From Willaertia magna (Eukaryota; Heterolobosea; Eutetramitea; Acrasida; Naegleriidae): a stretch of 53,789 nt of DNA. Shown piece by piece: positions 10,651 to 20,335 of this stretch. The position numbers and the translations under genes are program-made. The notes under the pieces were generated by a model. The model was given only the letters and a program-made list of their open reading frames with translations. It searched no databases and was not told the origin of the DNA. The stretch's first letter is position 1; every line of letters starts with the position of its first letter. The stretch spans positions 1 through 53,789 of the forward strand of contig CADWAF010001622.1 of assembly GCA_902984215.1 (NCBI GenBank), read 5' to 3'.

Positions 10651-11847
10651 ATGAAGAGCTTTATTGTAGCTTTCCTTTTGTTAGCAACAGTATTAGGCTG
10701 TTTTGCACAACAAGCAACAGAATTAAAGAACGGTCATTATGAATTAGTTCACTTAGCAGGTAATCAATATCAAAACCTTCAAATTAATTTAAGAAATAAT
10801 CATAGAGGAGTAATCACTCATGTTGTTCCTTATGGATGCGATTTACCAGTTCAAATTTTCGCTTCTACCCAATCATTCCCTGTTAACTCAAATTATGAAT
10901 ATACTAAAACTGCAAATGTTTCCTCTCCAGCTTTCTTAGATATTCCACAAAAGAACTTAGGTAGCGCAACTACTTTATATTTATCTCTTTTAACTACCGG
11001 AAGCTCATTCTGCTCAGTTTATATTGTTACTCATGTTAAACATACTTTAAATTTAATTCGTTTAACTGATTCAGTTCCACAATTTGGAGTTTTCCAACCA
11101 AACACTCAAGTAAGTAAAGAAATAATACATCTTTAACCTTAAACTTTTTGATCATTATTTTAGGTTCCAGCTTTATATCATTTCTTAGAATATGATCTTG
11201 GAGGTAATGACACTCGTTTAGATAGCTTATTAATTGGTGTTACTAATTTACATATGAGAGCAAGCGGAGATGATTCTGTTTATTCACTTTATGTATCTAA
11301 TACCAACTCTAGACCAATTGAAGGAAAATCAACATGGCAAGGAATTAATGGAAACTTAGGTGATTCCGGTTTAATCATTGATGCAAAGGACAGTCAATTA
11401 AAACAAGGAAACAAATTATGGATCGGTATTGAATTCAAGTCAACATCTCCATTCCAAAAGGGTGATCTCGCACACTACTCTGTAGTTGTTCATCCAAACT
11501 TTGGAGCATCAAGATCAAATCTTGACAAACCACTTATTCTTTTAGATAAGGTTCCACAATTCGGTTTAACTCTTTCACATACCTATACTTATTTCACTTT
11601 ATACGTTGATAAACAAGTTGCTGGATTAGTTCATACTTTATCTGCAAAAACTGAATATGGTGATTTAGTTATGTATGTTTCTTCCAGAACTACTAGACCA
11701 GACAGCAATAATTATGATTTCAGAGGCGGTAGAAGTGTGTCATTGAGATATGACCAACCAACCTTTGTTTATGTTGCAGTCCAAGGTTTACCACATGTCA
11801 GTGGAGCAGTAGCTTATGAACTAACTTTTGTTCGTAACACCAAATAA
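10651..11847 (+). CDS. Secreted repeat protein, PPC-like modules
   Basis: 380 residues from two exons (10651-11109 and 11164-11847) around a 54-nt GTAAGT...TAG intron in phase 0. It has a clear signal peptide (MKSFIVAFLLLATVLGCFAQ) and no later membrane segment, so it should be secreted. The rest reads as about three beta-rich modules of roughly 115-120 residues. Modules two and three start alike (SVPQFGVFQPNT and KVPQFGLTLSHT), and the last contains YGDLVMYVSSRTTRP then YDFRGG, which resembles the bacterial pre-peptidase C-terminal (PPC) fold. PPC resemblance is inference from strand pattern only. No catalytic residues are recognised. Function unknown; a surface or extracellular binding role is possible. 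Confidence 0.8.
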
Positions 11848-12090
11848 ATTGTGTTTTATTTTCGACATATCATTGTCATCCAGTTCGCAATTATCAAAAT
11901 GAACGTTATTCATTCCCCTCCAATAGATGTTTATTCCTCGCTCATTACAAAAGCATCTCGTCCCAAATAAATATCTTGCTTTTCTGTTGAAGTAATTCTC
12001 AGCTTTAATTGTACCAGTTCATTACTTTACATCCGTGTGGTTTTTTCAGCTTTCCATCACACGCAGTTGCAATCTCCAATCACAAAAACA

Positions 12091-13077
12091 ATGTCAGAAC
12101 AAACGCCACAGACAGAAACTGCCAGTTTTTCAACAGTTGAAAGCGTTATTCAAACTTATTACAACTTCAACACCTGTTGGAAACAAAAAGACGGAAGAGA
12201 AGAAATCAAAAAGTATTTACAGTCAAGATTTAATGCAGAGTTGCTGTCTTGTCTTGAGAGAGTCGAAGAATGCCTATCTATACCTTGGTTAGACCCAGTA
12301 ACTCCATCGTTAGATATTTCAGCTAATAATAGTACAAAGCACAATAGTAACAACTCTACTTTATCTCCAACTTCATCTGTAGGTGACATGGATACTATAA
12401 GTGATCATTGTGATTTAACCTCTATATCAGAAGATTTATCTAGTTCTTCATTAACTTTATCTAGTACTTCATCTAACTTAACAGATTACATTCAATTTAG
12501 TAATAGTGGTACAGTAGGTTTAAACTCATCACTGATTGATTCAACGTTATTGAAAGATATATTTATGAAAAGTATAAATCTTTACAAAGATTTCTTGAGT
12601 GAACATAGTCAACAATCTGTTAATATAAATTCCAAATTAAGAAATAGTTTTAAAGAAATGAACTATAAAGTTATTGAGCTTTTAAATAAATTAACGAAAA
12701 CAAAAGAAATTGTAGAAAAAACCCAATACTTTGAAGTTTGTGATTTAATGTTTACGAATTTTAAACAACTATACACTGAGATAATGTGTCAATTTAAAAC
12801 TGAAATATTTCCTAATTTTAAAAATACTGAAAACTTTAGAACATTTATTTTAACAAAGGTTATTGATATTTCACAAAGAGGAGAAACAGATATAGAAACG
12901 TTTTTAAAAAATAATGAATTACAAGAGTATTGTAAATTATTTAAAAAGAAGAAATTATTAAAGTTGTCGCAGATACAGAATTTTTCAAGTGATGATTATA
13001 GAAATCTTGGAATAAAGAAATTGGGTCATATTAAACGTTTAGTTAGAATTGTAAATAGTCACTTTTTACAAAATTAA
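12091..13077 (+). CDS. SAM-domain protein
   Basis: 328 residues from the first ATG (12091); the frame is open further upstream but only from a GTG. The N-terminal half is Ser/Thr/Asn-rich and probably disordered (about 70-150), the middle (about 165-255) is predicted helical, and residues about 255-328 form a sterile alpha motif: DIETFLKNNELQEYCKLF, then an L-x-x-L stretch, DDYRNLGIKKLGHIKRLV and a final helix. SAM domains mediate protein-protein or RNA contacts. No catalytic domain is seen, and the partner is unknown. A TGTAAATA element lies 73 nt after the stop. Confidence 0.82.
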   Translation: MSEQTPQTETASFSTVESVIQTYYNFNTCWKQKDGREEIKKYLQSRFNAELLSCLERVEECLSIPWLDPVTPSLDISANNSTKHNSNNSTLSPTSSVGDMDTISDHCDLTSISEDLSSSSLTLSSTSSNLTDYIQFSNSGTVGLNSSLIDSTLLKDIFMKSINLYKDFLSEHSQQSVNINSKLRNSFKEMNYKVIELLNKLTKTKEIVEKTQYFEVCDLMFTNFKQLYTEIMCQFKTEIFPNFKNTENFRTFILTKVIDISQRGETDIETFLKNNELQEYCKLFKKKKLLKLSQIQNFSSDDYRNLGIKKLGHIKRLVRIVNSHFLQN

Positions 13078-13149
13078 TAACATTAATGTTTGAAAAGAGA
13101 GAAAAGTATGTCAAGCGATTTTTGTAATGAAAGTCCTTTTTTCAGTTAT

Positions 13150-13157
13150 TGTAAATA
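13150..13157 (+). terminator. TGTAAATA 3'-flank element
   Basis: Exact TGTAAATA 73 nt past the stop of the SAM-domain gene, followed closely by a TGTAAAATAA variant. It is a candidate mRNA 3'-end or Pumilio-type site. Confidence 0.4.
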
Positions 13158-13290
13158 AATGTAAAATAATATTTGCCTTAAATTGTAAACACTTTTATCA
13201 CTTTTGCTTTAGTTGTTGTTTACCTTCACCAGAATCAACAACAAAATGAACGTCAATTAAAATTTCACAAATTTGAATTCAACAAAAAAA

Positions 13291-15813
13291 ATGAATGTAA
13301 AGGCCCTTCTACAAAGAAAACAACAAAAGAAGAGTTCAACAATAACAGTAGACAATGTAGACAGCAATAATGATAGTGATAATAATACATTAGAAGAACA
13401 AACACAACCAAAAAAAAGAGTTTTATCTTCCGAATTAACAAGAAAAATATCGCTAAAAAAGAAAAAGATAAATTCCGATAATAACACTTTAACAGATAAA
13501 CAATCCTTTAAAAAACAATTAAAATTCCCAATTGATCCATTTGCAACAATTTTAACAATAGATGATTCAGCTAAAAATCAATTCGATACTTATACTTTAC
13601 AATTACCTAATTACTATTTTAAGAAATATAATAATAATATATTTATAGAATATAGAACTAATGATTTAAGTGATAGTAATTATAAAAAAGAATGTATAGC
13701 TATTGATTTTAATAAGAAAATGAAAGATATTTGGTTTCATCATTATTTTAGACCTTGGAATAAAGATGAACTTTTAAATTTAATTGAAAATAAAATTAAT
13801 CAACGAGAAATGAAATTAATTGGAAGTATTACAAAAAAACAAAAAGAAAATATTGCTATTGGTGATGTTATTCAATTCTATAATACTTTAGAAGAATCTG
13901 AATTAAATCAAATTTATAAATCATTTACAAAAGAGGAAAATGTTAAAAAATATATAGAACCAAATAATAAAGAAGAATTAACAAATATTAAATTTGATGA
14001 TTTATTTGAAGTAGATACTATTCAAAAAAAGATTGAATTAAAAGATGAAGATACACCAATGGCTTTAGGTTCAACAAATATTATTGATAAGTTAAATAGA
14101 GAAAAAACTTATAATTTAAATGAATTATTAATAGAAGATGATTTAATAAGAATGTGGAGAGATTATATGGATTTAGTTAATAATAATGAAGAAGAAGAAG
14201 GAAATGGTTCAAAACAATCTTTACGTTCTAAAATTAAGGTTGGAAGTAATCAGAATGGTGTGAATAATAATTTAAATGATGCATTACAAAATAGTACAAC
14301 ACCAATTACTAATTTTAGAAATGAATTTCAAAGTAGATTATTTACAATATTAAATGATTATAGAGATTTATATTTTCCAAATGCAGGTATTGATAATTAT
14401 AAATTATGTGTTGAAACATATACATTACATGTTGTCAATCATATTTTAAAGTAAGTTAATTTATATAATAATAATAATATTAAATAATTTAAAGAACAAA
14501 GAGATATGAATGGTATAATGATAAGAAAAGATCTTTTTATACAAAACAACAATATTTAGTTAGAGATGATGGATTTAATTGTTGTAAAGCATTAATTATT
14601 GTACCTAATCGTTATTCTGCTTTTTTAATAATTGAATTAATGATGGAATTATTTCCAAAATTACTTTCAATAAGAAGAAAAGAAGCATTTGAATTAACAT
14701 TTGGAGAAGATGAAGATGAAGAGAAAGAAAAGAAATCAAAACCATTTTGGTATCAAGAAATATTTGAAGGAAACACAAATGAAGATTTTAGTTTAGGTTT
14801 AGCATTAAAAGAGAATCATGGTCAATTAGAGATTATGGCTCCTATTGATGAAGCTGATATTATTATTGCTACACCATTAGGTGTTATTAAAGATAACCCA
14901 AAGAAATAGTAAGTGTTTATTTATTTAATTATTAATTATTTCTTTAAATAGTAAAGGATATTTATCATCAGTTGACATTTGTATTGTTGATCGTTGTGAA
15001 ATGTTATTAATGCAAAATTGGGAACATTTAATTGATTTAATGAATAAATTAAATGAAGAACAGAAAAATAATTTTACTTTTGATTTAGATTTTGATATTA
15101 TTAAAGAATATTTAATACATGGATTTGGTAGTTATTTTAGACAAACACTTGTATTTAGTGGATTTATGAATCCAGATATTAATAATTTAGTTACAAATTA
15201 TTGTAAAAATATGAGAGGTTTAGTAAAAGTAAGAAATTTCTATGAAGGTGTTATTCGTCCAATTACAGGTAAAATTCCACAAATATTTGAAAGAATTAAT
15301 TGTGAAGATCCAGAAGAAATTGAAGAGAAGAGATTTAATTATTTTGCAAATACAATATTTCCTAGATTTAAAAATAGTGCAGATGGTAGATTTTTAATTA
15401 TTTGTTCTAATTATGTTGATTTTGTTAGATTAAGAAATTATTTTGATCAATATAATATTCCATTTCAGGGAGTTTCTGAATATTCAACCAATTATGGTAA
15501 AATATTAGGTAGATTTAAATCAGATGATACAACTAATTATTTAATTTATACTGAACGTCACTTTTATTATCATTGTCCTAAATTATCACAATTTGATGTA
15601 AATCAAATAGTTTTTTATAATTTACCAGAGAATGCTTTTATTTATCAATTATGGGCAGAAAAAGCAATTAAGATTAAAAAAGATTATCCTTCATGTAGAA
15701 TTTTATCTCTGTTCACTCCATTTGATGCTTTAAAACTTGAAAGAATTGTTGGAAGTAAAAGATGTAGAATTTTACTTTCATCTGATAACGATATTCACTT
15801 ATTTGATAAATAA
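13291..15813 (+). CDS. UTP25: UTP25-type small-subunit processome protein
   Basis: Nucleolar factor of the UTP25/DEF family needed for 18S rRNA maturation. Three exons (13291-14450, 14495-14908, 14952-15813; introns 44 and 43 nt, both GTAAGT) give 811 residues. The first ATG is 13291; the frame extends upstream only from a TTG. A Lys-rich N-terminus precedes the helicase-like body: YRDLYFPN, then KALIIVPNRYSAF (a degenerate motif I region lacking a Walker A lysine pattern), ADIIIATPLG and VDRCEMLLMQNWEHL, where the DEAD box is replaced, as is normal for UTP25. The C-terminal lobe includes TLVFSGF and YTERHFYYH. The family is thought to be helicase-shaped but inactive. Its stop directly abuts the stop of the convergent F-box gene. 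Confidence 0.93.
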
Positions 15814-18456
15814 TTAAATATCAAAAGCATTATGATTTAAAATATAAGGAACTGCTATCATTAAATAAAATCCTCCAATTAATAATTGTGAAAATGAAAA
15901 TAATGCACATGCCACACTATAAGGAACTGTAGCTCCCTCTAATGTTGCAGCCAACACAATTAATCCAACAAATAAAGGTGCAAAAATAAAAACTGGAATA
16001 ACACTAAAGGCAAAGAATGCACATTGTCTTTCATCTTTTGTTTTTGCCTTAGATTCTTCAGTTTCTATTGTTTTCTTATCTAAAATTGTATTTGAACTTA
16101 ATTCCCAAATTACCCATATTGGAGATCCACAAAGAACGAGAACCATTATTAACCAAATAGGTAAGAATACTGCACCCCATGAAGATGATATTATTCCATC
16201 CATTTTCATTGGTATTAATAACATTTCAAATCCAATCATTACAGCTGTTATCATTAATGAACAAAATAATGTTATTGTTGAAATATCTGTCAATTGTCTA
16301 GTCTTAATTAAATTTACTAATTCTGTTGGAATACTTCTCTTTGTTTGATTATTAATTGTTGTATTATTATTATTAAAATTCTCTCTAGGTGGTGTATTTC
16401 TTGATTTTCTTCTATTATAATTACTTGATGTAGTATTATCAAAAGTAGTATCATCAAAACCAGTAGATGATTCATCAGTAGAAGATTCATATTCAATCTC
16501 TTCTTCCTCTTCGTCATCATCTTCACTAAAATCAATATATTGTTCATCAAAAGGTTGTATAATATATTTACTTCTAGAATAATATTCAAATCTTTTATAA
16601 GCTCTTAATTCTAATAAAAAATCATTTAAATCACCTTCTCCTTGTTGACATTTAGCAAACTTCTTTTTAACTTTATTAAATTCAATTCTACGTTTAATAT
16701 AGTTATTTAAAATAAAACCAAAAGAAATACCAATAAATAAAATATATAAACAAATACATGGGATTGTAGCTACAGTCCATAAAGTTGTTTTAAAATAAAA
16801 CCATTTTAAACCATAAACAAATGTACAAAAATAGAAAGTATATTTTCCAATTAAAATAACAAAATAATGGATAAAATGTGACAAATCATAAAATCCCATT
16901 TTACAAAAAATAGTTTCTCTCAAACCTAATGAAATACTTCCAATTATAGAAACAATAAAAGAAACTAAAAACGGTAAAAATACAAATAATAAAATATTTG
17001 TATCATTCTTTTCAATTATTTCATCTTCTTGTAATCCAAATGCAATTGTTGATATTATAAAACATATTATTGAAACAAATGGATTAATTACAAAGGAATT
17101 AAATAATAAATATATTCTTGATTTTTCATATCTATTTTGTAATAATAATCTATTTTTTAATATTTCTTTTTTCCTTTTTAATTTTATTAAATTATATCTA
17201 TATCTATTTTTAACTAATGAATTAAATTCTCTTATGTGTGTTAAAATAATTGCATTATTCTGTATTGATCTAGAATTAAATAAATTAAAATATCTTTCTT
17301 TCCATAATAAATCTTGACATAATATTAAATACCATCTTTTGCAAACTAAATTATATCCATTATCTTCTACATATTGAAATCCAATAAATGAAAAAATATA
17401 TAAATATAAATCATCTGGAATCCTTAATATTGAACTAGGTTTATCACAAACCTCTAATTTTGTATTTACATTAGATATTATATAATTACTACTTATAATT
17501 GGACTTAAATTACTTGAAGTTATCAAATTCGTTGTTGAAGATGATTCTAACACTCCAAAACTAGGTATACTCGGAGAATTAACTGGTGAAGTAGGTGTTT
17601 CCTCAACGGTTAACGGTTTTCTAGATAGTTTTCTTTCACTAGGCCCCATTGTAGCATCGTAATCACTAAATCTTACAGGATGATGTCCACGTTCTGATTT
17701 AAAACTACTTATTAAATCTTCTTTCTTTAAAGATGTTGTTCTGTGATTAGATGGTATAATATGATCAGATATGGAATTTCTTCTCTTTTTTGTTTTATCT
17801 TCAAATGAATGACAAGATTCTGAAGATTCTAAATCAAATGATGTATTTAAATTATTAGAAGATGAATGATGATATATCTTTGGTATTATTGTTGCATTAC
17901 AATTATTAAATCTATGGTTACTATTATTATTAATACTGGCAACTGGAAAGGATTGATGGTTAATTCTTGAAGAAGGTGATTTATTATCTAATCTTATTGT
18001 TTCTCTAATGTCCAGTATACCATTATTAGTTTCAATAGATAAATTATTATTTATTAATGAATTATTTATTATTGGTAAAGGCTTGTTATTATTAGTTTTT
18101 AAATTAATAGCGCTATTAATTTCTTGTTGTTCTAAATTTCCGATAATTATTTGGTCTGAATGAAGAGAATTTTCAGAATAATGAGATGTTTCTTCAATGG
18201 TAGATAATTGTTCAATATCTTCTGTATCCATTTCTTTCTCTACTATTCCTTCCTCAACAATTACTTGTTCTTTATCATTAGAATTTATATTAATAGAATT
18301 TACCTGTTGTTGACAAGGTAAAATTGTACCTTCCGATTGTTGAATATTATTATTTAAGGCTAAATCATTATTCTCTTCATTCCCACTATTTAAGCCGTTT
18401 TCTATTGAATTTACCACAATACTATTTTCATTATTCCCTTCATCCAATGTTTGCAT
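15814..18456 (-). CDS. F-box protein with multi-pass membrane region
   Basis: 880 residues, intronless. The first 330 or so are Asn/Ser/Ile-rich and low in complexity. Residues about 338-392 form an F-box (SILRIPDDLYLYIFSFIGF, then CKRWYLILCQDLLWKERY), the SKP1-binding module of SCF ubiquitin ligases. About eight hydrophobic segments follow, four before and four after an acidic, Ser/Thr-rich loop (about 630-700). The last ones (WGAVFLPIWLIMVLVL and others) recall TMEM185-type membrane proteins. Such a protein might place an SCF ligase on a membrane; that is inference. An F-box ahead of a multi-pass membrane region is uncommon outside this group. Confidence 0.85.
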   Translation of the reverse strand: MQTLDEGNNENSIVVNSIENGLNSGNEENNDLALNNNIQQSEGTILPCQQQVNSININSNDKEQVIVEEGIVEKEMDTEDIEQLSTIEETSHYSENSLHSDQIIIGNLEQQEINSAINLKTNNNKPLPIINNSLINNNLSIETNNGILDIRETIRLDNKSPSSRINHQSFPVASINNNSNHRFNNCNATIIPKIYHHSSSNNLNTSFDLESSESCHSFEDKTKKRRNSISDHIIPSNHRTTSLKKEDLISSFKSERGHHPVRFSDYDATMGPSERKLSRKPLTVEETPTSPVNSPSIPSFGVLESSSTTNLITSSNLSPIISSNYIISNVNTKLEVCDKPSSILRIPDDLYLYIFSFIGFQYVEDNGYNLVCKRWYLILCQDLLWKERYFNLFNSRSIQNNAIILTHIREFNSLVKNRYRYNLIKLKRKKEILKNRLLLQNRYEKSRIYLLFNSFVINPFVSIICFIISTIAFGLQEDEIIEKNDTNILLFVFLPFLVSFIVSIIGSISLGLRETIFCKMGFYDLSHFIHYFVILIGKYTFYFCTFVYGLKWFYFKTTLWTVATIPCICLYILFIGISFGFILNNYIKRRIEFNKVKKKFAKCQQGEGDLNDFLLELRAYKRFEYYSRSKYIIQPFDEQYIDFSEDDDEEEEEIEYESSTDESSTGFDDTTFDNTTSSNYNRRKSRNTPPRENFNNNNTTINNQTKRSIPTELVNLIKTRQLTDISTITLFCSLMITAVMIGFEMLLIPMKMDGIISSSWGAVFLPIWLIMVLVLCGSPIWVIWELSSNTILDKKTIETEESKAKTKDERQCAFFAFSVIPVFIFAPLFVGLIVLAATLEGATVPYSVACALFSFSQLLIGGFYLMIAVPYILNHNAFDI

Positions 18457-18842
18457 TTTTTTAAAAAACTGTTCATCATTATTATTAAAGTATCTCCTGT
18501 CCTGTTAGTACCAGCGAAAAAGAGGGTGAGTTGGAAAAATAATGGAAAGCGAATGTGTCACTTATTAGAGAAAATTTGGCAATTATGTTTTGGTTTTCTT
18601 CTTTTAATTTTCCTTTCCGTGTTTCAAGTTATTCTTTGGAAAGGAATTGTAGTTGCTGTTTTACTAGCCGTAAAGAAAATAAATAATTTGTAACTTTTGT
18701 TAAGAATACTTGAAATAAAGTCTTTACAATTAAAGTCCTTGAATTTAAAAACTAATGTTTAAACTCTACAAGGAACGTTCCCTCTTTGTTTTATTTACAA
18801 TTCTGTCACTAATCAATTTCAAATATTTTTCTTTTAAAAAAA
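18457..18842. other. Intergenic, no gene supported
   Basis: Divergent spacer between the F-box gene and the small acidic secreted protein. A short open frame (18451-18693, plus) lacks an ATG near its start and overlaps the F-box start, so I do not call it. Otherwise I see nothing. Confidence 0.45.
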
Positions 18843-19256
18843 ATGAAAAATTTTTTGATTTTCCTATTACTTGCTTCTTTATTCCTACTTGTTATTTTCT
18901 TAAGCAATAATAATAACAACGGCATTAATAAGAGTTTCGTTTACGGTCAAGAAGAAGATCTCTCCGAAGATGAATTTGATGAACAATTAGATGAAGAAAT
19001 ATTTGATGAAGATTTTAATAATGAAGCTGAAGATCTTTTAGGAACTGATGAAGATTTAAACCAATTTGAAGATATGATGGAAGGTGTTACACAATCTGTT
19101 ACCGCTCAATCTGTTACTAACTCAAATACACTTGTCACACCTGCTACTGTCAACACAAATACCCCAACTACTGCCACTGCCGCAAACAATAATCAACAAG
19201 TGACAAATAATGGTGGTACTAAAGATGAAGAGGCTAATCCAGCTTGGTTAATTTAA
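18843..19256 (+). CDS. Small acidic secreted protein
   Basis: 137 residues beginning with a strong signal peptide or anchor (FLIFLLLASLFLLVIFL, about 4-20) and then an Asn patch. Residues about 37-80 are very acidic (Glu/Asp-rich), and the C-terminal half is a Thr/Val/Asn/Ala-rich tail likely to be O-glycosylated. I recognise no domain. The composition suits a secreted or lumenal mucin-like or calcium-buffering protein, but that is guesswork. The ATG follows an A-rich run, as for most genes here. Confidence 0.7.
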   Translation: MKNFLIFLLLASLFLLVIFLSNNNNNGINKSFVYGQEEDLSEDEFDEQLDEEIFDEDFNNEAEDLLGTDEDLNQFEDMMEGVTQSVTAQSVTNSNTLVTPATVNTNTPTTATAANNNQQVTNNGGTKDEEANPAWLI

Positions 19257-19684
19257 TAACTTGATTTGTAAAATAATAATATTACTAATTCATTAATAAA
19301 AGAGAAAATTTTGTAAATTGTTGACTAGTCAACTGGATAGAAATGTATAAAACCTAGAGAACTTCTTTTAGATAAAACAATTTCTATACACAAACAAAAA
19401 ACAAAGTTGTGGTGACATTACTATTTAATGAGACTGACACCATATTTAACTCGTGATTTTTTCTTTTATTAGAAGTGATTATCTTTCCCAGTTCCTTATG
19501 TTTACAAAACTGTTTACCATATTCATTAGAGGACTCCAAATTTAAAAAAATTATTAATTGTAGTGACAACACCGACTAAGGATTAATTGGAGAATGCATA
19601 GAACACCAAAACTACACAACCATTCGTCCAAAATCTTTCTAGCAAAAGGTAAAAAAACATTATAATAACTAATAGTTGGTTGAG
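19257..19684. other. Intergenic, no gene seen
   Basis: About 430 bp between two plus-strand genes. A TGTAAAATAATAA sequence sits just after the upstream stop. No coding frame, repeat or RNA signature is convincing. Confidence 0.4.
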
Positions 19685-20173
19685 ATGAGTTTGATGATGA
19701 CTGAAAGATATAATAACGTTATCTTTATTACAGAAGACAACTGTAAAGGTCCCTGTGTGAATGGAATCATCACTGAAGCTCTATCTACTTGTACATCTAA
19801 TATTCCATTAGTTTTGTGGGATTCTAAACACGTTGAAAATTGGATGAAACACCTAAATTCAAACATTAAAATCTTTTCAGAAGTAGTTATTCAAATCTCT
19901 AGATTATCTCCATTGTTTTATTTTCATTGTATAACAGGTTTAGATCTTGTGGAGTTGACATGGGAAGATGTTTTTGAAATAATTAATACTGACTTGTCAA
20001 CAATAGAAGAAGATGAAACCATTTCAAAAGAAGATAAAGAAATAATTGTAGAAACACTTAACTATGTAAATAATTCTGTAAATAATTCAATTGAAAACCT
20101 AAAGTTACTAGCCAAAACAATCCACGGATGTATTATAAATATGAAAGAAAATGTGAAATTAGAAAGGGTTTAA
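19685..20173 (+). CDS. Small SAM-like domain protein
   Basis: 162 residues from the first ATG at 19685 (a TTG lies nine bases upstream in frame). Residues about 43-103 fit a SAM-type helical domain: LWDSKHVENWMKHL, then FHCITGLDLVELTWEDVFE, the second piece being the usual 'I-x-G-x-x-L-x-x-L' step. The C-terminal third is helical and charged. Like the longer SAM protein 7 kb away it has no catalytic domain. The two share only the fold, so they are not clear paralogues. Function unknown. Confidence 0.7.
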   Translation: MSLMMTERYNNVIFITEDNCKGPCVNGIITEALSTCTSNIPLVLWDSKHVENWMKHLNSNIKIFSEVVIQISRLSPLFYFHCITGLDLVELTWEDVFEIINTDLSTIEEDETISKEDKEIIVETLNYVNNSVNNSIENLKLLAKTIHGCIINMKENVKLERV

Positions 20174-20335
20174 TTTTTATAATCCTTTGTTCATAATGTA
20201 AAATATATAAAACCAATGTATTATATAATGTAATAAATGTAATTGTACTCTGTAAAATTCTCTTGTTGTCTTCTTCTCTAACAACAAAGGGTATAATGAT
20301 TGAATGCCGATTTTAAAAATTAAATAGAAAAAAAA

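Noticed and set aside
13273..13290. Upstream non-ATG start for UTP25 (also seen for squalene epoxidase, both SAM proteins, the short HTH protein and the glycosyltransferase)
   Set aside because: In each case the extension begins at TTG or GTG. The first in-frame ATG, usually after an A-rich run, gives family-like lengths.
18451..18693. Short open frame upstream of the acidic secreted protein
   Set aside because: No ATG near its start, overlaps the F-box start on the other strand, and its residues have no pattern beyond one hydrophobic run.
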